Source: Prevotella sp. E15-22 (GTDB lineage: Bacteria > Bacteroidota > Bacteroidia > Bacteroidales > Bacteroidaceae). From it: a DNA stretch of 64,000 nt. The notes beneath the pieces were generated by a model, which saw nothing but the letters and a program-made list of their open reading frames with translations, ran no database searches and was not told where the DNA came from. The stretch covers positions 2,728,001-2,792,000 of the forward strand of contig NZ_CP096247.1 in NCBI RefSeq assembly GCF_023204875.1, given 5' to 3'. The translations under genes and the position numbers were made by a program. Below are positions 43,115 to 50,970 of this stretch, one piece after another. Each line of letters begins with the position of its first letter. The stretch's first letter is position 1.

Positions 43115-43324
43115 ATGCAATTTGCAATGATTTGTTTTGGAGCCCTCATCATGCTGGGGCTCGTAGCCGCACTGGCTTCCATGCTATCAAAAGGAGGTAC
43201 TGACGAACCTATCGTAGAGGCACACGACTGCGCTTCGTGCAGCAGTAAGGTGTCGGGCGACTGTAAGATTGCCTGCCTGATGGAGGAGAAAAAACTTAAG
43301 GAAGGCAATAAAACAGAAGATTAG
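43115..43324 (+). CDS. Small Cys-rich membrane protein
   Basis: A 69-residue protein with one N-terminal hydrophobic helix (MICFGALIMLGLVAALASML). The C-terminal tail has four closely spaced cysteines (HDCASCSSKVSGDCKIACLM), in the pattern CxxC...CxxxC, which could bind a metal ion or form disulfides. It lies 22 bp after aroA and 14 bp before porW. I do not recognise the family. Its position suggests co-expression with the secretion regulators, but no functional link is known to me. Confidence 0.72.
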   Translation: MQFAMICFGALIMLGLVAALASMLSKGGTDEPIVEAHDCASCSSKVSGDCKIACLMEEKKLKEGNKTED

Positions 43325-43338
43325 GAGTTTTATTATTG

Positions 43339-46227
43339 ATGCGCAGATACTCATACATAGTACTTTTCTTCGCCATCAGCATTCTGATGGTGGCATGCTC
43401 TGCGCATAAAAACACAGCAAAAAGCCGATTCTGGCAATCGTTTACAGCCAAATACAACACATACTACAATGGTTCATTGGCCTATACTGACGGTACACTT
43501 GAGAAGGAGAAGGGACATAAGGACAACTTCACCGAGATTCTGCCACTAAACACCGTGGGGAGCAAACAAAGTCGTACATTGGGTAAAGGAAACTTTGACC
43601 GAACCATTGAGAAGATGGAGAAGACCATTAAGCTTCACTCCATCAAGGCAAAGCCGGAATGGACAAAGACAAGACGTAAGACGGCACGCGACAAGGAATG
43701 GCTGGGACGCAAGGAGTATAACCCATTCCTATGGAAAGCTTGGCTCATGATGGGACAGGCGCAATACCAGAAAGGGGAGTTTGACGAGGCTGCTGCCACG
43801 TTTAGTTACATGGCCCGACTCTATCAGACGCAACCACTGCAGAATGGTATTGCACGTGCTTGGCTGGCCCGTTGTTACGTGGAGCTGGACTGGCTCTACG
43901 ATGCGGAGGACGTGATACGCAACATGAGTCGCGACTCTATGCACTATCAAGCTAAGAAAGACTGGGATGCCACTTATGCGGACTATTACCTGAAAACGGG
44001 TGAGTTTGAGAAGGCTGTACCCTATCTGCGACAGACCATCCGTCACGAGAAGCGCAAGACACAGAAGGCGCGCGAGTGGTTCCTGATGGGGCAGATACAG
44101 AGCACATTGGGCAAACGCGAGGAGGCTTATAAGGCCTATCAGAAAGCCATCCGACAGAACCCTCCGTACGAATTGGAGTTCAACGCTCGCATTGCTCAAA
44201 CAGAGGTTATGGCAAAGGGCAACTATAAAAAGATGATTGCCCGTTTGAACCGTATGGCCCATTCGGATAATAACAAGGATTATCTGGATCAGGTGTACTA
44301 TGCTATCGGCAATATACACATGATGCAACGCGACACCATAAAAGCCATCGCAGCCTATGAGAAAGGTAACGAGAAAGCCACACGCAATGGCATTGAGAAG
44401 GGTGTGTTGTTGCTGAAACTGGGTGACCTGTATTGGACCAAGGAGAAATATAATGACGCACAGCGATGCTATGGCGAGGCGATAGGACTACTGGATAAGG
44501 AGCGGCCTGACTACGAGGAGCTATCGAAACGCTCAAAGGTGCTTGATGAACTGGTGCCTTTTACGGATGCTGTACACCTGCAAGACTCGCTGCAGGAGTT
44601 GGCCAACATGAGCGAGAAGGACCGCATGGCCGCCATCGACCGCGTGATTGAAGCATTGAAGAAGAAAGAGAAGGAGGAGCGGAAGAAAGCACAGGAGGCT
44701 GAGGTTGAAAAGGCTTTGGCAAAGCAAGAGAACACTGGCAATCGCCTACAAACGAACAAGCCAACAAACACTGCCGCGGTGAGCAACGGTCAGTGGTATT
44801 TCTACAACCAGATGGCTGTGAGCCAAGGTAAACAGACCTTCCAAAAGCAATGGGGAAAGCGCGAGAATGCCGACGACTGGCAGCGCACCAACAAAACGGT
44901 GGTAGGCAGTTTAAGTATGCCGGACGATACCGAGGTTCCCGACTCGCTGGAGAACATGGATTCACTGGCTGACATGGAGACACCTGCCGACAGCCTTGCT
45001 ACCGAGAGCGATTCGCTGGCAAACGATCCACATAACCGCGAATACTACCTGGCACAAATTCCTTTCTCTGACGAGCAAAAAGCCGAGAGCGACCTGATTA
45101 TTATGGATGGACTGTATAACTCGGGCGTCATCTTCAAGGATAAACTTGAGAACCTGGCTTTGGCAGAGAAGCAACTGGTGAGACTAACAGGGCACTATCC
45201 TGACTTCGAGAACCTGGATCAGGCATGGTATCACCTCTTCTTATTGTATTCAAGACAGGGTGATTCCGTGGCTGCCAACAATTGCCTGGCACGACTGATA
45301 GAGAGTTATCCTGAGAGTGAATGGACCATTCTGCTCAACGACCCATACTTTGAAGAGAACGCACGCTTTGGCGAGCATATAGAAGACTCTATCTACGGGG
45401 CCACCTACGATGCCTTCAAAGAAGGAAAGCACAATATTATCCATGCCAATGCGAAGTTGTCGGAGGAGCGATTCCCCCTGGGTGACAACAGAGCGAAATT
45501 TATCTTCATCAACGGACTGAGTCTGCTGAACGAAGGCGACGCCAAAGGTTGCGTGAACGAGCTGAAGACTGTGATAGAGAAATATCCGCAGAGCGAGGTG
45601 ACCGAGATGGCGGGCATGATTATCAAAGGCGTGCAGGAGGGCAGAACGCTACATGGCGGCACCTTTAACCTGGACGATATATGGTCAAGGCGTGACGTGA
45701 CACTGGATCTTGACTCTACAAGCACCGACACACTATCGGCCGACCGTAACGTGCCGTTCCTCTTTATGCTGGGTTACCAGCCTGACTCGGTCAACGAGAA
45801 TCAGTTGCTTTACGAGATGGCACGATTTAACTTCTCGAACTTCCTGGTGCGTAATTTCGACCTAGAGATAGAACGTGAGCAAGGCTTCTGCCGCATGCTT
45901 ATACGTGGTTTCCTAAGTTTCGACGAAGCACTGCAATATGCGCGTCAGCTCTATGCTTCCGAAACAATGGCGCGTGCTTTAAGACATTGTCGCAGTCTGG
46001 TTATCAGCGAGCATAACCTGACGCTGATTGGCAGCAGGTATAGCTATAAGGACTATGACACATTCTATGAACGGGTGTTCCTGCCGATGCCAATTAGCAA
46101 CGAGGAACTACTGAACATCCCCACCTATATTGGTAATGAGGAGAACGAAGAGAGTGACGAGACCATGGAGGACGAGCCACGGAAAAATGCTCCAATAGAG
46201 GATGATGATGACTTTGATCTTTGGTAA
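43339..46227 (+). CDS. porW: PorW/SprE-like type IX secretion lipoprotein
   Basis: A 962-residue lipoprotein (YIVLFFAISILMVACSAH, lipobox Cys near residue 21). The early segment RFWQSFTAKYNTYYNGSLAY and the following tetratricopeptide-like helices (LMMGQAQYQKGEFDEAAATF, EKAVPYLRQTI) match PorW/SprE, a lipoprotein needed for type IX secretion and gliding. Residues about 400-560 contain a long charged coiled coil (KKKEKEERKKAQEAEVEKAL) and an Asp/Ser-rich stretch (PDSLENMDSLADMETPADSL), followed by more TPR-like repeats. An AGGAG site lies 11 bp before the ATG at 43339. The adjacent porX gene supports the assignment. Confidence 0.85.
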   Translation: MRRYSYIVLFFAISILMVACSAHKNTAKSRFWQSFTAKYNTYYNGSLAYTDGTLEKEKGHKDNFTEILPLNTVGSKQSRTLGKGNFDRTIEKMEKTIKLHSIKAKPEWTKTRRKTARDKEWLGRKEYNPFLWKAWLMMGQAQYQKGEFDEAAATFSYMARLYQTQPLQNGIARAWLARCYVELDWLYDAEDVIRNMSRDSMHYQAKKDWDATYADYYLKTGEFEKAVPYLRQTIRHEKRKTQKAREWFLMGQIQSTLGKREEAYKAYQKAIRQNPPYELEFNARIAQTEVMAKGNYKKMIARLNRMAHSDNNKDYLDQVYYAIGNIHMMQRDTIKAIAAYEKGNEKATRNGIEKGVLLLKLGDLYWTKEKYNDAQRCYGEAIGLLDKERPDYEELSKRSKVLDELVPFTDAVHLQDSLQELANMSEKDRMAAIDRVIEALKKKEKEERKKAQEAEVEKALAKQENTGNRLQTNKPTNTAAVSNGQWYFYNQMAVSQGKQTFQKQWGKRENADDWQRTNKTVVGSLSMPDDTEVPDSLENMDSLADMETPADSLATESDSLANDPHNREYYLAQIPFSDEQKAESDLIIMDGLYNSGVIFKDKLENLALAEKQLVRLTGHYPDFENLDQAWYHLFLLYSRQGDSVAANNCLARLIESYPESEWTILLNDPYFEENARFGEHIEDSIYGATYDAFKEGKHNIIHANAKLSEERFPLGDNRAKFIFINGLSLLNEGDAKGCVNELKTVIEKYPQSEVTEMAGMIIKGVQEGRTLHGGTFNLDDIWSRRDVTLDLDSTSTDTLSADRNVPFLFMLGYQPDSVNENQLLYEMARFNFSNFLVRNFDLEIEREQGFCRMLIRGFLSFDEALQYARQLYASETMARALRHCRSLVISEHNLTLIGSRYSYKDYDTFYERVFLPMPISNEELLNIPTYIGNEENEESDETMEDEPRKNAPIEDDDDFDLW

Positions 46228-46248
46228 AACCAACATTCTTGAAGGGAA

Positions 46249-47832
46249 ATGACAAACGGACAATTACTTTGGGTAGACGACGAGGTGGAACAACTGAAGG
46301 GCCACATCATCTTTCTCGAGAAAAAGGGCTACGACGTGACGACTGTTAGCAATGGTACAGACGCCATTGACATATGTAAGGAGCGGTCGTTCGACCTAGT
46401 GTTGCTGGACGAGCAGATGCCAGGACTCAGCGGACTGGAGACTCTTCAGCGCATCAAAGAGATTTCGCCTGCCACACCCATTGTCATGGTGACCAAAAGT
46501 GAGGAGGAGAATATCATGGAGCAGGCCATCGGACAAAAGATTGCCGACTACCTGATAAAGCCCGTGAACCCCAACCAGATTCTGCTGGTGCTCAAGAAAA
46601 ACATTCACCGCCGGGAGATAGAAACAGAGGTTACGCAGAGTCGATATCAGCAGCAGTTCCAGCAGATTGCCATGCAGATAATGGACTGCAACACATGGCA
46701 GGACTGGATGACTGTTTATAAACAGTTGGTGCATTGGGAACTACAACTGTCGAGCACCGACTCGCAGATGACAGAGATGCTGGCCATGCAGAAAGAGGAA
46801 GCTAACATTGGGTTTGCGAAGTTCGTGAAGAAAAACTACCTGAACTGGGTGTCTGCCCTTAACAACCCGAACATCCCTGCCAACGCTGACGCCAACCATC
46901 ACCCGCTACTCTCTCCTGAGATTTTCAAAACTAAGATATTCCCTCATCTGAACCAGAAGGAGAAGGTGTTCCTTGTGGTGATGGACAATTTCCGTTACGA
47001 CCAGTGGCGCATGCTGGCACAAGAGATTGGCGACCAATTTGACCTGGACGAGGACCTGTATTTCTCGATTCTGCCTACTGCAACTCAATATGCACGTAAT
47101 GCCATCTTCAGCGGTTTGATGCCCAACAAGATTGCGAAGATGTTTCCTGAACTATGGGTTGATGAAGATGAGGAGGAGGGCAAGAACCTGAACGAAGGAC
47201 CTCTGATCAAGACACAACTGGAACGTTATCGCAGACATGAGTCGTTCTCGTATAACAAGATTAACTCGTCGGCCGATGCTGAGAAGTTTATGCAACAGTT
47301 GAACCAACTGGACAAGAACGACCTGAATGTAGTGGTATTCAATTTCATCGACATGCTGAGTCATGCTCGAACGGAATCGAAGATGGTGCGCGAACTGGCC
47401 AACAACGAGTCGGCCTACCGTAGCATCACTCTGTCATGGTTCCGCCATTCGGTCATTGCTGAGTTCTTCCGCTGGCTGGCGCAGACAAACTATAAGGTAA
47501 TTGTGACCACCGACCATGGTTCCATCCGATGCACAAAACCGGTGAAGATTGTGGGCGACAGAAACACGAACACCAACTTGCGGTACAAGTTGGGCAAGAG
47601 TCTGGGGTACGACTCAAAGGATCTCTTTGTGGTAAAAGACCCTGCACAGGCACAACTGCCGTCGCCCAACCTATCGACAAGCTACGTTTTTGCCACGGGT
47701 GACTCGTTCTTTGCCTATCCGAATAATTACAACTATTACGTATCATACTATAAGGACACATTTCAACATGGCGGCATCTCAATGGAGGAGATGATTATTC
47801 CGCTCATTACAATGACAGGAAAGAAAAGATAA
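46249..47832 (+). CDS. porX: Type IX secretion regulator PorX (receiver plus PglZ domain)
   Basis: A 527-residue protein. Residues 1-120 form a receiver domain with WVDDE at 8-12, phosphoacceptor Asp54 in LVLLDEQMPG and the conserved Lys in YLIKPVNP. A helical linker follows, and residues about 200-520 form a PglZ/alkaline-phosphatase-like domain with VFLVVMDNFRYDQWRML, FNFIDMLSHA and VTTDHGSIRCTKP, which carry metal-binding Asp and His residues. PorX, with the kinase PorY, regulates type IX secretion genes and has been reported to act on oligonucleotide signals. It follows porW by 21 bp. Confidence 0.93.
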   Translation: MTNGQLLWVDDEVEQLKGHIIFLEKKGYDVTTVSNGTDAIDICKERSFDLVLLDEQMPGLSGLETLQRIKEISPATPIVMVTKSEEENIMEQAIGQKIADYLIKPVNPNQILLVLKKNIHRREIETEVTQSRYQQQFQQIAMQIMDCNTWQDWMTVYKQLVHWELQLSSTDSQMTEMLAMQKEEANIGFAKFVKKNYLNWVSALNNPNIPANADANHHPLLSPEIFKTKIFPHLNQKEKVFLVVMDNFRYDQWRMLAQEIGDQFDLDEDLYFSILPTATQYARNAIFSGLMPNKIAKMFPELWVDEDEEEGKNLNEGPLIKTQLERYRRHESFSYNKINSSADAEKFMQQLNQLDKNDLNVVVFNFIDMLSHARTESKMVRELANNESAYRSITLSWFRHSVIAEFFRWLAQTNYKVIVTTDHGSIRCTKPVKIVGDRNTNTNLRYKLGKSLGYDSKDLFVVKDPAQAQLPSPNLSTSYVFATGDSFFAYPNNYNYYVSYYKDTFQHGGISMEEMIIPLITMTGKKR

Positions 47833-47838
47833 AAGACT

Positions 47839-48246
47839 ATGGAAATCAAGATTAAGAGTATAGACACCATCCGCGAGTCGGCTCGCGAGTTTATTGAAAA
47901 CATTGGTGAGAGCAAGGTGTTTGCTTTCTATGGCAAGATGGGTGCAGGAAAGACAACGTTTGTGAAGGCCATCTGCGAGGAACTGGGTGTAGAGGATGTG
48001 ATTACCAGTCCTACCTTTGCCATCGTCAACGAATATGAGGCTAAAGGACAGCCTATTTTTCACTTCGACTTCTATCGCATCAAGAAGTTGGACGAGGTAT
48101 ACGACATGGGGTATGAGGACTATTTTTACTCGGGCGCGCTTTGTTTCATTGAATGGCCGGAACTCATCGAGGAGTTATTGCCGGAGGATGCTGTGAAGGT
48201 GACCATCGGTGTGAACGACAACGACGAGCGTACTGTATCTTTTTAA
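47839..48246 (+). CDS. tsaE: tRNA t6A biosynthesis ATPase TsaE
   Basis: A 135-residue protein with the Walker A motif FYGKMGAGKTTFVKAI near residues 30-45, followed by VITSPTFAIVNEYEAKGQ and HFDFYRI, and FIEWPELIEELLP near residue 103. TsaE supports formation of the N6-threonylcarbamoyl modification at A37 of tRNAs that read ANN codons, with TsaB, TsaC and TsaD. It starts 6 bp after porX. Confidence 0.95.
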   Translation: MEIKIKSIDTIRESAREFIENIGESKVFAFYGKMGAGKTTFVKAICEELGVEDVITSPTFAIVNEYEAKGQPIFHFDFYRIKKLDEVYDMGYEDYFYSGALCFIEWPELIEELLPEDAVKVTIGVNDNDERTVSF

Positions 48247-48289
48247 CGACTCAGGCCTGTTCTGACGAACAGCAAAAACAAAACTACTT

Positions 48290-50815
48290 ATGAAGAAACT
48301 ACTAACACTGGCGATAGCACTCTTTGGTCTTATCGCCTCGACAATGGCATCAAATGGCGAAAGTGCCATGAAGGCCGACTTGATTCAGATGCTGGCCAAC
48401 TTTGCTTCTTACATGAAGAACGACTTTCAGGAGTGCCAGGCGCCTAACAGTCAGAACGAACTCTGCGGTTGTTTCAAGGGCGAGAACACCATGGCCAACG
48501 ACGAACGGGGGGTTCGACCTAATGCCGACTTGTCGATGATCTGCGCGTTTCTCGTGAAATATGGCAAGGACAAGGTAACACTGCCTCAGGGTGTAACATG
48601 GAACGACCTCGAGACGATGGCGATGAAGAGTCTTGTCTTTGCATACAGCACGCATAAAGCAAACAAGTTGAAGGTATGTAAAGGCAACAACTACTGGGGC
48701 TCTACTTCTGCCAACGATGCTGTATGGGAAAGCTCGCTATGGGCCATGAGCGTGGCCTACTCGGCCTTCTTCCAATGGGACAGACTGAACGACAAGCAGA
48801 AGGGCTATATCTACAAGTTGCTGAAGGCAGAATGTAACTACGAACTGGAACGCCATATTCCCACTGGTTATGCTGGCGATACTAAGGCCGAGGAGAATGG
48901 CTGGGAGGCTGACGTATTGGCTGTCACATTAGGACTATTTCCTAACGACGCACTGGCTCCTCGTTGGTTTGAACGACTGCGTGAGTTTGCTATCAACAGT
49001 TATTCGCAAAAGGATGATGCCAGCGACAACACCGTCATCGATCCTGAATATGACAACAAGACGGTGAGAGACCTGTACAGAGGACAGAACCTTTACGATG
49101 ACTATACTCTGCAAAACCACAACTATTTCCACACAAGCTATCAGAACGTGGTCATTCAGGAACTGGGTGAGGCGGCATTGGCTCTGAAACTATTCCAACA
49201 GGGACTTTATGGACAGGAGAGATGGAAAACAAACGCACTGATGCACAACAATGACAAGGTGATGAAGGAGGTGCTATATTGGCTAGCTCTCAGCGATGGT
49301 GAACTGGCCATGCCTAACGGCAACGACTGGAGTCTCTTTCTTTACGACCAGATTACGTCCTACTCTACCAACGCCTGTTTCCTGCGCGATCCGCATGCGT
49401 TGATGCTGGAGAACCTGGCATACCAGATGATTAAACATCGACAGCAAACAACCAGCGACGGCTCGTGGTTGCTGCGTGCCGACGTAGGTGCCCGCCGCAT
49501 GGGGGTACAAGCTCATCGTGTGATGATGACGTGGTTAATGCACGAGATGATGTCTACGGCCGACCTCTCTCCCACTCCATGGTCTGAGTTCTGTAACGAG
49601 TATGCTGGTGCAAAGGTTCTATCATCGCAAAACATCGTGCGTGCGGCTACCAACAGTCGCTTTACTTGTTTTTCGTGGAGCCAGGGGCTTCGTAGTTATA
49701 CGGGCTATATCGCGCCCATGGTGTCAAATACTACTTCGGACGTCAATCAGTCTGACTTCGCATCACTTGCTCCATCGTCCACCAACCTCATCGTCCCCTT
49801 CCGTGCCAACAATACGGGCAATTTCATTGGCTGGTACGACGTAAAGGGAAAGCGAACGAATGCCACGCCCGTAGTGTCGGGGGTCTACGGCCTACACGGG
49901 GATAGTTACATCATGAACGGTGAACTGAACACCAACGACAATGCGCTGAACAACCGCTTCGCCATCTACTCTACACCTGGCAATGCAGTCGTCTACATGG
50001 ATTATGTCCGTGCAAACATGCCGTGCAGCATTACAACAGAGAAGGGAGGACTGATGGCCATCAGTGTGGACGAGATGACGAAAACGAAGCGTATGTTCTA
50101 TGCACAAGATGGACAGAGAGAACTTGACGGAGCGGCGTTCACCACTATGAGTACGCCATGGGTTAACATTGACAATACGCTGGGCATCGTTACACTTGGC
50201 TGCAACAAACAGATGGCCTTTGGCGAACGCGCTAACAACAACTCGGTGCTCACGGCAAAACTCTATGCGCTATATAATGACTCCGTCCGTCATTACGAGC
50301 AGAACGACAGGGTTGACAAACGGACCGTGGTATACTATAGCAACACGACGGCTGATGCAACAAAGCGACTTTATGATGATTGCAGACAAGTTGCTACGCC
50401 AGAAGGATGGAGCGGCGTAATAGTTGCTGATCCTGATGGTACGAAGTTTTTTCTCCTCTGCAACTTTGTCGGCACAAGGGACTGTGTCGTCAGAAACGTC
50501 AATACAAGCCTCGGCAGCCCCGTTTTCTGCAACGAGACTACAATTACCAAGGAAGGAGCATCGGCTGCCTTTACAGCCGACGAGAATCATGCTATTGGCC
50601 ATTCACTGAGGTTCTTTATCAAGGGTAATGGACTGAAAGCGTTTCTGGCATCCGACAATCCTTCGTGCATCCACGTGAGAAACGGCAAGAAAGGCAAAAA
50701 CAGTTTTATTCTTAATGTCGTGGACAATGGAAAGGTTATCAGCAAAAGAATACGCATAAAACAAAGCGCAACGATAAGTATCGGCAACGGCGTCATTCTT
50801 TGCGATACAAAGTAA
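48290..50815 (+). CDS. Large secreted protein of unknown function, lyase-like layout
   Basis: An 841-residue protein with a signal peptide (MKKLLTLAIALFGLIASTMA). Residues about 25-480 are helical and Trp/Tyr-rich (NNYWGSTSANDAVWESSLWA, WEADVLAVTLGLFPNDALAP), as in alpha/alpha-toroid folds. Residues about 490-840 are predicted beta-sandwich (LIVPFRANNTGNFIGWYDVK, RTVVYYSNTTADATKRLY). This two-part design is typical of several polysaccharide lyase families, but I cannot match it to one. An NNH-Y-type catalytic set could be in YTLQNHNYFHTSY near residue 278. The gene ends the aroA-porX run and is followed by a tandem repeat array. Confidence 0.7.
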   Translation: MKKLLTLAIALFGLIASTMASNGESAMKADLIQMLANFASYMKNDFQECQAPNSQNELCGCFKGENTMANDERGVRPNADLSMICAFLVKYGKDKVTLPQGVTWNDLETMAMKSLVFAYSTHKANKLKVCKGNNYWGSTSANDAVWESSLWAMSVAYSAFFQWDRLNDKQKGYIYKLLKAECNYELERHIPTGYAGDTKAEENGWEADVLAVTLGLFPNDALAPRWFERLREFAINSYSQKDDASDNTVIDPEYDNKTVRDLYRGQNLYDDYTLQNHNYFHTSYQNVVIQELGEAALALKLFQQGLYGQERWKTNALMHNNDKVMKEVLYWLALSDGELAMPNGNDWSLFLYDQITSYSTNACFLRDPHALMLENLAYQMIKHRQQTTSDGSWLLRADVGARRMGVQAHRVMMTWLMHEMMSTADLSPTPWSEFCNEYAGAKVLSSQNIVRAATNSRFTCFSWSQGLRSYTGYIAPMVSNTTSDVNQSDFASLAPSSTNLIVPFRANNTGNFIGWYDVKGKRTNATPVVSGVYGLHGDSYIMNGELNTNDNALNNRFAIYSTPGNAVVYMDYVRANMPCSITTEKGGLMAISVDEMTKTKRMFYAQDGQRELDGAAFTTMSTPWVNIDNTLGIVTLGCNKQMAFGERANNNSVLTAKLYALYNDSVRHYEQNDRVDKRTVVYYSNTTADATKRLYDDCRQVATPEGWSGVIVADPDGTKFFLLCNFVGTRDCVVRNVNTSLGSPVFCNETTITKEGASAAFTADENHAIGHSLRFFIKGNGLKAFLASDNPSCIHVRNGKKGKNSFILNVVDNGKVISKRIRIKQSATISIGNGVILCDTK

Positions 50816-50816
50816 T

Positions 50817-50903
50817 ATACTTAGCTTGCATAAGTATCATCATTAGCAAGCGTAAGTATCATACTTAGCCGATATAAGTATGGCGTTTTAACCGCATAAG
50901 TAT
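50817..50903. repeat. Four-copy 22-bp palindromic tandem array (B)
   Basis: TAAGTAT occurs four times at exact 22-bp spacing (50831, 50853, 50875, 50897). Between copies, TAAGTATCATACTTA forms a 15-bp palindrome separated by 7-bp spacers such as GCTTGCA or GCCGATA; the last copy is degraded. The array starts directly after the TAA stop at 50813-50815 and precedes a terminator. Confidence 0.8.
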
Positions 50904-50910
50904 GGTATCA

Positions 50911-50952
50911 ACAAAAAAAGCACTGCAAGTCTTGGGACTCGCAGTGCTTTTT
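50911..50952. terminator. Bidirectional intrinsic terminator
   Basis: AGCACTGC and GCAGTGCT form an 8-bp stem, extended inside by AGTC/GACT and outside by A and T runs. It lies between two convergent genes and can serve both. Confidence 0.8.
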
Positions 50953-50970
50953 ATTATTGATGAATGATTC

